A stretch of DNA of 64,000 nt from Flavobacteriales bacterium (GTDB lineage: Bacteria; Bacteroidota; Bacteroidia; CAIKAF01). Location: positions 25,336 to 89,335 of the forward strand of contig JANWKT010000044.1 in the NCBI GenBank assembly GCA_025451235.1, in the 5' to 3' direction. The notes beneath the pieces are model-generated. The model was not told where the DNA came from, did no database searches, and was given only the letters and a program-made list of their open reading frames with translations. Shown piece by piece: positions 44,947 to 53,078 of this stretch; the first letter of the stretch is position 1; each line of letters opens with the position of its first letter. The position numbers and the translations under genes were made by a program.

Positions 44947-45132
44947 TTTTGGTGTTTACATCCCGAATAGGAGCAGTGCCCTTTTGGCGTTTGTCATTTC
45001 GACCCGGCCTTGGGTGATCTGCCTGCGGCGAGTGGAGAAATCTCGCTATTAAATTTAAGATCTCTCCACTCCCTTCCGGCCGGTCGCCCTGTCCCAGGTC
45101 GAGATGACAAATACGGTTGACAAACACCAAAA
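44947..45132. repeat. nested long inverted repeat
   Basis: Three arm pairs are nested: TTTTGGTGTTT (44947-44957) with AAACACCAAAA (45122-45132); GTCATTTCGACC (44993-45004) with GGTCGAGATGAC (45097-45108, one mismatch); and GTGGAGAAATC (45032-45042) with GATCTCTCCAC (45059-45069, one mismatch). It lies in a 615-nt gap between two lipoprotein genes. A diverged CATTxCCTG..GCAGGAATCCC repeat copy follows at about 45178-45203. The open frames here follow the repeat and are not convincing genes. Confidence 0.65.
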
Positions 45133-45459
45133 GATACAACAGGGATGAAGAAACCTGCCAGCCAAAGCGCAGGTCATTACCTGAGCACGCAGGAATCCCT
45201 AACCCCAAAGTAAAAGCTTGTATTCCCCTTAAGTCCCTCTCATTTCATTGGAGGAGACTAACGGGTGAAGCAATTTACCTAAACCCTTCCAGCAAATCTT
45301 TAAGAAACTTTTAAGAGCCCTTTATTTACCAGTGATGCATAAACATTTTTGAGTATTTACTCCGGTTAGTTACTGAACCTAAACTTAAAACATGTGTAAG
45401 TTTTAGAAACAAAAATTTCCTCCCGGACCTGATCCGGGATAACCAAAAAATCAGTTCAC

Positions 45460-45978
45460 ATGAAGAATCATCATTTTATCAAAACCAAACCTCCCTTATT
45501 TTTGTTACTTGGTTTTATTGTATCATCACTTATTTGCTGTGGCGTACCCGTGCCTCGACAATATAATTATGATGAAAATCAAGCAAAGTTGAATCAATTC
45601 GCACAGGAAGACACTGTCGACTTTTTGCAATGCGATGGAATAGCAAAATTTGATTTTGTTATAGGACCTAATGAACAATGTATTATTACACCTAACCTTT
45701 GGAGCTGTCCGGTAATTGTTAAGCGAGAACGATTTTTGAGCAATGGATATCTGGATAAAACCCCAGAAAACATTGGGCTGGATACCTTGAGCTGGGAATG
45801 GGGGCCCGATACCAACCTTATCCAACATACCTTATTCAACTTGCGAAGAACCACTCCTGGTGATCATTATAGCGATGCGCACTTCATTCCATGGAATGAA
45901 TATTTTAAGATCACCATTTATTGCATCAACCAATTTGATGGACATTGTGCACCAAGATTGCAAATCAAGAGAAAATAA
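45460..45978 (+). CDS. small lipoprotein, function unknown
   Basis: The product has 172 residues. It has a signal segment (PPLFLLLGFIVSSLICC) with lipobox LICC, giving a lipid-anchored mature protein of about 145 residues. The mature part has a few Cys (for example FLQCDG, LWSCPV, YCINQF, GHCAPR) and mixed beta-like composition. No family is recognised. It is monocistronic, with hairpins downstream at 45991-46158. Confidence 0.65.
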   Translation: MKNHHFIKTKPPLFLLLGFIVSSLICCGVPVPRQYNYDENQAKLNQFAQEDTVDFLQCDGIAKFDFVIGPNEQCIITPNLWSCPVIVKRERFLSNGYLDKTPENIGLDTLSWEWGPDTNLIQHTLFNLRRTTPGDHYSDAHFIPWNEYFKITIYCINQFDGHCAPRLQIKRK

Positions 45979-45990
45979 ATTCAATATTTT

Positions 45991-46158
45991 CACCCGTGAG
46001 TCTCCGGAAAGGGATTCACGGGTGTTCCCCATTTGCTATAGTTCAACTTAATTGATACAGAATTCGGATCTGCTAGTTTTGCCACTACCGTGGCGGGTTT
46101 TTATTTACGCTGTTACCCAAATTTTCTACAAAAATTTGGACCGCTGGGTCTCAGACCC
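45991..46158. repeat. run of four hairpins downstream of the lipoprotein gene
   Basis: The perfect hairpins are CACCCGTGA (45991-45999) with TCACGGGTG (46016-46024); GCCAC-TACC-GTGGC (46081-46094), followed by GGGTTTTTATTT; CCAAATTTT-CTACA-AAAATTTGG (46117-46139); and GGGTC-TCA-GACCC (46146-46158). The second has a T-run and may be a terminator. No gene was seen in this 325-nt spacer. Confidence 0.6.
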
Positions 46159-46303
46159 CGACTCAGACATGGGTTCATTAACCTGCACTTATCCTTGTTT
46201 TTTCTATTTCTTCTTATGATGCCTTTCCAAAGTCGCTTAATATTTATGCAGTTGGTCTACCAGTGGTGGACAAAATAATTTATCTTTACCCATCAAACTA
46301 CCA

Positions 46304-47119
46304 ATGAAAAAGTATTTAGTCATATTTCTTCTTGCCCTGAACGCAACTATCGTTACAGCTCAGCTGGATGAGTACTACTATTTTGAGGATTATTATAACA
46401 AAACGGTTTACGCTGAGAAAAAAGTTAAAACTTGTAAGATCTACGAAGAAAGAATCTCGGATTCGATACCTACAAAAATAATAGTAAGCGAACAGAGATT
46501 TGATGTGGAAGGAAAACTATGCTACAATAGGGTATATTACAAAGCCGATACCCTGGTAGGAAGATTGCTCACCTATTATTATGATTCACTTGATAGAGTT
46601 ACCGATACCTATTGTACATGGATTGAAAGTAAAGAAACGGATCGATATGTATATACCTACAATGAAAATGGGCTTCTTGCCAAACGTGTGATGCATACAT
46701 TGAGTGAGCCCTATCCAAAATATAAGAAAATAAAAACCAACAAACTTTATTACGATAAACTGGGAACCTTGTTGTACATAAAATCCAAACCAGTAACCAA
46801 GTCTACGGTAAGACAGAAAAACAAAACTTATTACCAATATAAAAATGATACGACACTGGTAAAAAATACGAAAGAGGATGAATACTCCACCTATGTAAAC
46901 GGACTACTTATTGAGAGATTTGCCGGGCTTGTTTATACTTACGAATATGATTCATTGAAGCGATTGGTGAAGTATACCAAAAACGGTCCGTGGAATGTGA
47001 TTCAATACAAGGAGTATACTTACGAAAATGGACTTCTTGTTTCGTCGTTTGATGTGGAGAATAGATATGATGGAGTTGTGAAGAGAAGGAGGAGTTATGT
47101 GTATGAATATTATAGGTAA
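46304..47119 (+). CDS. secreted tyrosine-rich protein with YD-like repeats
   Basis: The product has 271 residues. Signal peptide MKKYLVIFLLALNATIVTAQ. The mature part is rich in Tyr, Lys and Asn, with repeated strands of the type YxYxxNGLLxxR and YYDSLDRVTDTY, like the YD/RHS-type repeats of surface and toxin proteins, but short and without an effector domain. It is exported to the periplasm; no T9SS sorting domain is visible. It may bind sugars or peptides, but that is only inferred from the repeat type. Confidence 0.7.
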   Translation: MKKYLVIFLLALNATIVTAQLDEYYYFEDYYNKTVYAEKKVKTCKIYEERISDSIPTKIIVSEQRFDVEGKLCYNRVYYKADTLVGRLLTYYYDSLDRVTDTYCTWIESKETDRYVYTYNENGLLAKRVMHTLSEPYPKYKKIKTNKLYYDKLGTLLYIKSKPVTKSTVRQKNKTYYQYKNDTTLVKNTKEDEYSTYVNGLLIERFAGLVYTYEYDSLKRLVKYTKNGPWNVIQYKEYTYENGLLVSSFDVENRYDGVVKRRRSYVYEYYR

Positions 47120-47149
47120 CCTTAAGTAGGCGAATAATCTTACTTTTTT

Positions 47150-47157
47150 TATCTTCG
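47150..47157 (+). promoter_or_regulatory. -7-like element of the TauE gene
   Basis: TATCTTCG is one base from TAnnTTTG and lies 3 nt before the ATG at 47161. It fits the near-leaderless pattern. Confidence 0.35.
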
Positions 47158-47160
47158 TGT

Positions 47161-47967
47161 ATGCACTTCGCTGACCTGTTTGCTGATTATACCACCTTTA
47201 CCATAGTGGCCCTGGTATTTTTTGCTTTCCTGGCAGGTTTCATCGATGCAGTGGTTGGTGGCGGCGGGCTCATCCAATTGCCAGCCCTCCTCATTAATTT
47301 ACCCAATACCCACTTGTTAAGTTTATTTGGTACCAATAAAATTGGTTCATTGGCGGGGACATCCGTAGCGGCTGTTTCCTATTCGAGAAAAGTAAAATTC
47401 GATTTCAGGTTACTCCTCACCATTTCTTTTTTCTCTTTTGTCGCTGCATTCCTGGGTGCAAAGATCATTGGTTATATTAATGTGAATGTTTTAAAACCCT
47501 TGATACTCGTTATCCTCATCGGCATTGCCATTTTTACTTTTTTGAAAAAAGATTTGGGTGCCAGCCAGTCAAAAAATTTACCCTTCAAAAAACAACTCAT
47601 TTATGGTTCATTGCTGGGAATAGTGATCGGTTTTTATGATGGATTTTTCGGTCCGGGAACAGGGAGCTTTTTTGTATTGGGCTTTGTGGTGGTATTGGGA
47701 TTTGAATTTCTCCGTGCATCCGCTTATACCAAGATCGTAAATTGTATGACCAATATTTCCGCATTGATCGTATTCATCAATGCTGGAAATTATATATTGG
47801 AGATTGCAATTCTCATAGCGGTTTTTAATATGACTGGTAATTTGATCGGGAGTAGGTTAGCGTTAAAAAAAGGAAATGGATTTATCAGGATCATCTTTTT
47901 GGTGATCGTCCTACTCATGATCGCCAGGTATGGGTATGATGTGATTTTAAATTTCAGATATTTATAG
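47161..47967 (+). CDS. TauE/SafE-family membrane transporter
   Basis: The product has 268 residues with about eight membrane helices. Helix 1 continues into FLAGFIDAVVGGGGLIQLPALL, the glycine-rich hairpin of the TSUP (TauE/SafE) family, and the second half repeats it in GIVIGFYDGFFGPGTGSFFVLGF. The family moves organosulfonates, sulfite or sulfoacetate-type anions across the inner membrane. The substrate here is unknown. The next gene follows after 5 nt. Confidence 0.9.
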   Translation: MHFADLFADYTTFTIVALVFFAFLAGFIDAVVGGGGLIQLPALLINLPNTHLLSLFGTNKIGSLAGTSVAAVSYSRKVKFDFRLLLTISFFSFVAAFLGAKIIGYINVNVLKPLILVILIGIAIFTFLKKDLGASQSKNLPFKKQLIYGSLLGIVIGFYDGFFGPGTGSFFVLGFVVVLGFEFLRASAYTKIVNCMTNISALIVFINAGNYILEIAILIAVFNMTGNLIGSRLALKKGNGFIRIIFLVIVLLMIARYGYDVILNFRYL

Positions 47968-47972
47968 TTATA

Positions 47973-48602
47973 ATGACGTCTGGAACTTTAATACATGAAA
48001 TAAGTAAAGCGATCCCTAGGTTGCTGGATATTGCCAGTGGGCTTACTTTCAATCAAATTTCAGATAATTGTAAGTTCATTCTAACCCAGATCAAAAATAG
48101 CGAGGAGAATGCACATGTTCAAAGAATGCAGAGAAAAATTGAAAACGATAAAAAAGTTCCAGTGGAACTTTATAAGATCATGCCTGAATTATTAAAGATC
48201 TATGCTGATCTTTATGATATAAATTTATTTATTTATCGATCCACGGAAGACCTAACAATAGTTGATATCCGCTATTATTCAAAATCATCCCTTGATCCTG
48301 AATACCAGGATAAGGTAAAAGATAACCCACCCATGTTACATTGCAAAGTAGCGCATCCGTATTGGCTTACTGATAAGAACGAAAAGTTTGATATCAATTG
48401 GGAACATGAGGAGGAATTGAAATTAAAAAATGAAAGCCCTAAGTATCCAGCATCGGTTTTTAATGAAGAAACCAAAGAAACATTCTCTACCGGATATAAG
48501 CTTAGCAGAAGGCTGAAGACACTGTTCTTTCTATGCATTCTTGTGGCTGCAATCATCTACTTTATAATAACCATAATTACCACTTGGTGGTTTATTTTTT
48601 GA
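47973..48602 (+). CDS. tail-anchored protein of unknown function
   Basis: The product has 209 residues. There is no N-terminal signal; one hydrophobic helix lies at the C-terminus (LKTLFFLCILVAAIIYFIITIITTWWFIF in part), so it is probably anchored in the inner membrane with the domain in the cytoplasm. Conserved-looking parts include PPMLHCKVAHPYW and TDKNEKFDINWE. It starts 5 nt after the TauE gene and is likely co-transcribed, but no functional link is evident. Confidence 0.6.
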   Translation: MTSGTLIHEISKAIPRLLDIASGLTFNQISDNCKFILTQIKNSEENAHVQRMQRKIENDKKVPVELYKIMPELLKIYADLYDINLFIYRSTEDLTIVDIRYYSKSSLDPEYQDKVKDNPPMLHCKVAHPYWLTDKNEKFDINWEHEEELKLKNESPKYPASVFNEETKETFSTGYKLSRRLKTLFFLCILVAAIIYFIITIITTWWFIF

Positions 48603-48643
48603 TTTGTTGGTTTTCCTTTACTCTGATTCGCTACCGCGAGGGT

Positions 48644-49081
48644 TTTACTTTTCTTTGCTTCTCCAAAGAAAAGTAAACAAAAGAAAGGAGCCCCGAAATG
48701 CTAACTTTGGGCTTTTGCTTTCACCTAGGCCCAACCGCCGCATAAGCCGCAAAACCCAAAGTTCGCGCCATTTCGGGTTTTGCCTCCCGCAGGCCACATT
48801 ATCTGCAAGATGGAGAGTTAATCAAGTTTTCACTTACCTGCAATTTCACGTGCAATCTCTTTTACCTAGAAAATATCAAATGATGTGGTTAGTGGGTAGG
48901 GAAAAATCCGAGAAGAAATCTGCCGGATGGCATGCAACGAAATGGTGGCTGTGTGGGATGGGTTGTCCGAGTGGATACGGTAGCGCTCGGCAATGCCTGT
49001 GTGATGGCCTGAGCAAAGGCAAAAGGCATTTGGCCGAGGAGGCATTGCGGGTGTAACGAGGCCGGGAGTTCATTTCGTTGC
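48644..49081. repeat. hairpin-rich intergenic element, about 440 nt
   Basis: Hairpin A is a perfect 14-bp stem, TTTACTTTTCTTTG (48644-48657) with CAAAGAAAAGTAAA (48664-48677). Hairpin B has two perfect 9-bp segments, CCCGAAATG/CATTTCGGG (48692-48700, 48769-48777) and AACTTTGGG/CCCAAAGTT (48703-48711, 48755-48763). A third pair, GCAACGAAATG (48934-48944) and CATTTCGTTGC (49071-49081), encloses inner stems including GCAATGCCT/AGGCATTGC. Such a fold suggests a structured RNA or a MITE-like element. It fills most of the 775-nt gap 48603-49377; the rest shows nothing clear. Confidence 0.6.
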
Positions 49082-49377
49082 GATTTTTTTCCTTCTTTTT
49101 TTTAAAAAAAAGAAGCCCCCGGAGGGAAACCGCCGGAGGCAAAAAAAGAAAAGTCTGAATTGTGTCAGCAATTCAAAATAAAACCCTCCACGGTAGTGGA
49201 AAATTGAGCAATAAAAACTGTTATCGCTATTAAGCTAAGGCCTAGGGTTGAAAAAGAAGTTAAAGAATAGATGCAAAAAAATTGAACGCTCCATAAATTT
49301 TATTTTATGGAATATGGAACTTCCTGTTTTTTTAATACTTTTATTGAACATCTATCTAAATAATCGATCAACCCACC

Positions 49378-50118
49378 ATGGACCCTATCCAAATCAACGT
49401 AAAACTTACCACCAAAGAAGTAGTCCAACTGAATTTTGAGATCCGATACAGGATCCCATTCGTGATCTTTATTACTTTACTCGGATTAATAGGTGCAGTG
49501 AAGAGCCTGGATGCATTGTTCATCCATGCAATCCCTAACAACGATTGGACACCTGTGGGCTTGGGATTTTCCTTCATCACGGTGGTGATCATGCCAGTCT
49601 CTGCTTATATCATATCCATAAGGGCGAGTAAAAATGACCCTTTTTGGTCCGAAAATTTGGTGTATACCATTACGGAAGATCAGATCGCGGTACAAGGAGA
49701 AAGTTTTCAATCCAGTGTAAAACTCCCCGATATAAAAACCATTAAAGAATCCAAGCGTTGGTTCATAATCATGTATGAGGGAAAGCAAGGATATTTTATT
49801 CCCAAAAATAGGTTTGCCAATGAAAATGATTTGGCTCGTTTCCGGCAACTCATGTCGACCGTAAAAGTTCAACCTTTTTTATACCGCTTCTTGCCCGCAG
49901 GACAAAGCAATGATGTCATCGCCAAAGTAATTGGAATTTTTATCATGTTACTCAGCACTTTGTTTATGGTATTCATTACCGTGGTGTATGGAGCCTTGAT
50001 CTCCGGGGATCCTGAAAACGCCTCCGATTTTGGAGTATGGCTTACTCCCATCGTTTTGGTGATCCTGGCTTTCTTTGTATTTAGAGTGGGTTGGAGATTG
50101 GTGAGGAGGAAGAGTTAA
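49378..50118 (+). CDS. YcxB-like membrane protein
   Basis: The product has 246 residues with four membrane helices (about 24-42, 60-80, 180-205, 220-240). Between the helix pairs is a soluble YcxB-like domain: YTITEDQIAVQGESFQSS, the I-K-x-S-K-x-W-F-I-I-M-Y strand and YFIPKNRFANENDLARFRQLM. YcxB proteins are widespread and uncharacterised. The convergent next gene on the minus strand ends 3 nt after its stop. Confidence 0.7.
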   Translation: MDPIQINVKLTTKEVVQLNFEIRYRIPFVIFITLLGLIGAVKSLDALFIHAIPNNDWTPVGLGFSFITVVIMPVSAYIISIRASKNDPFWSENLVYTITEDQIAVQGESFQSSVKLPDIKTIKESKRWFIIMYEGKQGYFIPKNRFANENDLARFRQLMSTVKVQPFLYRFLPAGQSNDVIAKVIGIFIMLLSTLFMVFITVVYGALISGDPENASDFGVWLTPIVLVILAFFVFRVGWRLVRRKS

Positions 50119-50121
50119 GGC

Positions 50122-50877
50122 TTACTCCACTACCGCCCCGTTGATCGCCACATCCATTTTCTTACTTAAATATAACAAAACCGCCATTTCTGCTTTCGAG
50201 GCATTCAATTGAAGTTGACTGATCTCTGCAATGCAACTTAATTGAGATTTTTTTGAGAAATGTTGTTTTTCCCATTCTTTTCCTTCACCCGGCATATCCA
50301 ATAATTTCAAACTATTTCGTGTTTCATTTATTTCCTGAGAAGTAAGAATGGAATCATGGAAACCAGCTTCGACAAGGTCAATCAGTTCAACAAATTTTTC
50401 CTCAAGATCTATGGTTAGCAATTTTAATCCGCCGGCTTTATCAGCAGCGTTGTAAGGTCCCGGCGTATTGAAAAAAAGATCCGTGTTGATAACATTGCCT
50501 TTGTTTTTAATTTTAGTAGGATCCTTTAATCTTTCCTCCGCTATGGAACCTTCAACATCATCCACCTTCGCGATCAAATCCACTTTCATCTTTTCAAGTT
50601 GATCGCGGTAGGTTTTTGCCAAATGAGATGTCATTACTCCATAGTCATAATAGATTCTTATCTGCAGATTCTTTGGATTAACCACCAATCTATTTGACAT
50701 TTCATTAAACAGACCTGCATTGCCGGCATGCAAACTATCATTTTGAATTTGAAGATCATTCAGGGTTTTGAGTACCTCTTCATTTCTTGCTTTGCTATCA
50801 CCGGAGCAGGAGAAAATAGCTCCAACAAGTAAGAGGCAGATGCAATAAGTGCTTAACAGTCGAGATTGGCTTTTCAT
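50122..50877 (-). CDS. GldM N-terminal-like lipoprotein
   Basis: The product has 251 residues. Signal segment with lipobox FSCS. The mature part is mostly helical. The pattern ELIDLVEAG.., a loop with TSQEINETRNSLKLLD, then GKEWEKQHFSKKSQL and the helix EISQLQLNASKAEMAVLLYL resembles the N-terminal domain of the T9SS/gliding motor protein GldM (WE..F....A.LT.LQ....NAE..VL..L). True GldM is about 500 residues with one membrane helix and beta domains; here only the helical domain with a lipid anchor is present. It may be a truncated or specialised relative. The homology needs profile confirmation. Confidence 0.6.
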   Translation of the reverse strand: MKSQSRLLSTYCICLLLVGAIFSCSGDSKARNEEVLKTLNDLQIQNDSLHAGNAGLFNEMSNRLVVNPKNLQIRIYYDYGVMTSHLAKTYRDQLEKMKVDLIAKVDDVEGSIAEERLKDPTKIKNKGNVINTDLFFNTPGPYNAADKAGGLKLLTIDLEEKFVELIDLVEAGFHDSILTSQEINETRNSLKLLDMPGEGKEWEKQHFSKKSQLSCIAEISQLQLNASKAEMAVLLYLSKKMDVAINGAVVE

Positions 50878-50967
50878 TTTTTTAAGGTATGGTTAGCGGG
50901 ATAAAATTATGATTTTATTTGCAAGAAGGAACACCACGGCACAAACCAAAAAAAAATTAATGCCCTT

Positions 50968-51435
50968 TTAATGATTCGCCACCTCCACCTTAAAACCTAT
51001 CCAACCCCAACTATCTTTCTTTTTATTATACGACAGTACCGCCTTTCCTTCTATTTCTTGTCCGTTGGTTAGTTTTAACTGGTTCACCATTTTGGGATAA
51101 ATGAAAATTTCATCCACAAACCCAAATCCGCTTTTATGGGCAATCTTGATGGGACCTTTAAAAGACATCAGGGCTTCGCATGCATCATCAGGCTGTGCAG
51201 GTTGAAGGCTTATTACCTGGTAATAATTATTGTCAACGCTTTTTTGAAGTTTTACGCGGAGCAGATCTCCTATTTGAGGGTTCTTGAGTTGAGGTCCATA
51301 CTTAAAAAATCCATATAGGGATTTATCCTTCACAAAATTAATGATATGTTTTTCCCGGTTCACGAATTCGATCGCGACGATGTCTTCAGGGATGTTGGTT
51401 GGTTTTTGTGATTGATTGCTCTTGTTTCGATCCAT
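50968..51435 (-). CDS. hypothetical OB-like protein
   Basis: The product has 155 residues from the ATG at 51435 (MDRNKSNQS). Two stretches resemble S1/cold-shock-like nucleic-acid-binding strands: GDLLRVKLQKSVDNNYYQVI and SGFGFVDEIFIYPK..EGKAVLSYNKKKDSWGWIGF. Homologous tails are known to me from Bacteroidota proteins of unknown function. There is no signal peptide. It may bind RNA, an inference from composition only. It is next to an S4 RNA-binding gene on the same strand. Confidence 0.6.
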   Translation of the reverse strand: MDRNKSNQSQKPTNIPEDIVAIEFVNREKHIINFVKDKSLYGFFKYGPQLKNPQIGDLLRVKLQKSVDNNYYQVISLQPAQPDDACEALMSFKGPIKIAHKSGFGFVDEIFIYPKMVNQLKLTNGQEIEGKAVLSYNKKKDSWGWIGFKVEVANH

Positions 51436-51492
51436 GGCTCTAAAGTAGGAAAAAACTGTGATAGGGGGGAATGACAGCTCTTTCTTACCACC

Positions 51493-51518
51493 GTCATTCC
51501 TGCGCAAGCAGGAATCCC
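51493..51518 (+). repeat. 26-nt palindromic repeat, copy 1
   Basis: GTCATTCCTGCGC-AAGCAGGAATCCC is itself an imperfect hairpin (ATTCCTGC/GCAGGAAT). An exact inverted copy lies at 53042-53067. Diverged copies lie at about 53134-53160 and 45178-45203. Confidence 0.75.
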
Positions 51519-51534
51519 CAGCTACGAAGAACAG

Positions 51535-51753
51535 TTACTCCCCTCCTCCTACCACCTTCACTTTCTTCTTCCCTAATTCCACCACCATACCCGGTACAAT
51601 TTTATTTCTCCTTCTAAATTCCTGTTTCCCATTTACTTTCACCAATCCTTCATCGATGAGGGCATGTGCATGGGCACCATCATTTACCCAGTTAAGGACC
51701 TTTAAAAGCTGGCTAAGTTGAATATAATCGTCAGTAATTTCGAAAGTTTCCAT
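51535..51753 (-). CDS. S4-domain RNA-binding protein (YbcJ/YaaA-like)
   Basis: The product has 72 residues and is a stand-alone S4 domain: IQLSQLLKVLNWVNDGAHAHALIDEGLVKVNGKQEFRRRNKI (in part) with the usual L-K..N.V.NG.....R...K.. pattern. Such small proteins bind structured RNA and are often found near recF or alone. The start lies 5 nt after a perfect TACCTTTG box. Confidence 0.88.
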   Translation of the reverse strand: METFEITDDYIQLSQLLKVLNWVNDGAHAHALIDEGLVKVNGKQEFRRRNKIVPGMVVELGKKKVKVVGGGE

Positions 51754-51758
51754 GGAAA

Positions 51759-51766
51759 CAAAGGTA
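51759..51766 (-). promoter_or_regulatory. -7 element of the S4 gene, probable leaderless promoter
   Basis: The minus strand reads TACCTTTG, then 5 nt (TTTCC), then ATG (51753), the same geometry as metG and mscS. Confidence 0.5.
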
Positions 51767-51806
51767 AAAAATAATGATCCTGCTTTATTTTTATCTTTTT
51801 AAAATG

Positions 51807-51814
51807 TATTTTTG
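51807..51814 (+). promoter_or_regulatory. -7 element of the 51833 lipoprotein gene
   Basis: TATTTTTG matches TAnnTTTG, 18 nt before the ATG at 51833. Confidence 0.4.
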
Positions 51815-51832
51815 ATTAACAACATTCAGCCC

Positions 51833-52588
51833 ATGAAATCGAAAAATCTTTTTTTACTAGTTATGCTGATCTATATGCTCGGCTCATGTAACTATACCAC
51901 CGTTTGTACATTGGAAAAAGAATATATAAATGGTTATGTAAGCCGGGCCTATACTTATGAGAACGGAAAACTGATGCGGTTTGAGGCTTTTGATAGTTCA
52001 GGTGCAAGAACTGAACATTACCTGTTTAAGCGAAATACCAATGGAGATATTACCTCTATGTCAATATTTTATGTCTGGAATAATGCCTTGATGTTTGATG
52101 TAGTTCCATATAACAATACAAATGGTTTGGCAGATTCATTATGTATGTATGATGATACCGATGGAGATGATGTAGGAGACAGTCTTATTGGAACCATTAC
52201 TTATCAATACAATGGCAACAACCAGGTGATCGCCTTATTCTTTCATCCACCTGGTGGTCCACTGAGTCCCGGGCTCACCTATGTATGGACCAATGATAAC
52301 CTCACCGAAATCCATTATATAGGTGGCTCCTATGTAATAGACACCTATTCGAATGTAAAAAGTCCGCATGCCTCTCTTAAACAAGAATTTTTTCTCATGT
52401 ACCAGGGACCTAGCGTAGAACAATCGGAATACGTACGGAGTAAACGGGACATGTATAATTCATCATCGGTGTTAACAGGAACCTGGAATTATGATATCAC
52501 TGCTGATCATGAAGGGAAGCTTATTTTATTTAACAATGCAAGTATAGAGGACTATACTACCTATGAATATAGCTGTGTAAACCAGTAG
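51833..52588 (+). CDS. lipoprotein with YD-like repeats
   Basis: The product has 251 residues from ATG 51833; an ATG 21 nt upstream is in frame but lies before the signal MKSKNLFLLVMLIYMLGSC (lipobox LGSC). The mature part has strands such as YTYENGKLMRFEAFDS, ITYQYNGNNQVIALFF and YVWTNDNLTEIHYIGG, the sugar-binding-like repeat pattern also seen in the 46304 gene. Probably anchored in the outer membrane. Function unknown. Confidence 0.7.
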   Translation: MKSKNLFLLVMLIYMLGSCNYTTVCTLEKEYINGYVSRAYTYENGKLMRFEAFDSSGARTEHYLFKRNTNGDITSMSIFYVWNNALMFDVVPYNNTNGLADSLCMYDDTDGDDVGDSLIGTITYQYNGNNQVIALFFHPPGGPLSPGLTYVWTNDNLTEIHYIGGSYVIDTYSNVKSPHASLKQEFFLMYQGPSVEQSEYVRSKRDMYNSSSVLTGTWNYDITADHEGKLILFNNASIEDYTTYEYSCVNQ

Positions 52589-52785
52589 TGAAATTCTTTA
52601 AAAAAACCTCGCAAATTCTCTTTATGAGAATTCATCAGCCTTCATCTATTGGTTGGAATACTGCCATCATATCTTTCAATGCTCCAAACTTCCATTCTTT
52701 CAAGGATTTATAAAGATCGATCTTCCCCATTCCTATACAACCTCCGAATGGTGTAGGTTTTGTGGCTTACTATAAAAAAACGATT

Positions 52786-53040
52786 ATGAAAACGCTTGGT
52801 GTCATCATGGTTTTCCTTGCATTCCATCTAATGGGATGTGTGTATCACTGTGAATCAAATAGCAGGCCGCATTGCGCCGACCTGGTGCCACCTGCTGCAG
52901 GTGCTCCCTGCAACGAAAGGCACGAACGATGGTTCTATAGCTGGAACTCCAATCAATGTGAAAAGATCGCCTATTGGGGTTGTAGCGGGTATGGATTTGG
53001 AAGTAAAGACGATTGCGAAGAGTGCCGATGTCATTATTAG
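52786..53040 (+). CDS. Kunitz/BPTI-type lipoprotein
   Basis: The product has 84 residues from ATG 52786; upstream in-frame codons precede the signal MKTLGVIMVFLAFHLMGC (lipobox LMGC). The mature part holds the Kunitz pattern: Cys-x11-Cys, then RWFYSWNSNQC (R-W-F-Y followed by Cys), EKIAYWGC, GYGFGSKDDC and ECRC. The x15 and x7 spacings between Cys2-Cys3 and Cys3-Cys4 match BPTI exactly. The loop before Cys2 is longer (11 rather than 8), the Cys4-Cys5 loop is two residues shorter, and the last Cys spacing is irregular. It is a likely serine-protease inhibitor on the cell surface. Confidence 0.8.
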   Translation: MKTLGVIMVFLAFHLMGCVYHCESNSRPHCADLVPPAAGAPCNERHERWFYSWNSNQCEKIAYWGCSGYGFGSKDDCEECRCHY

Positions 53041-53041
53041 A

Positions 53042-53067
53042 GGGATTCCTGCTTGCGCAGGAATGAC
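53042..53067 (-). repeat. 26-nt palindromic repeat, copy 2 (inverted)
   Basis: This is an exact reverse complement of 51493-51518, starting 1 nt after the stop of the Kunitz gene. A diverged third copy lies at about 53134-53160. Confidence 0.75.
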
Positions 53068-53078
53068 ACGATAGTTTT

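Noticed and set aside
44930..45314. Open frames on both strands (92 and 65 codons)
   Set aside because: They are created by the nested inverted repeat.
48604..49056. 150-codon open frame
   Set aside because: It runs through strong hairpins, has unusual composition (many R, W, C) and no family resemblance; the region reads better as a structured element.
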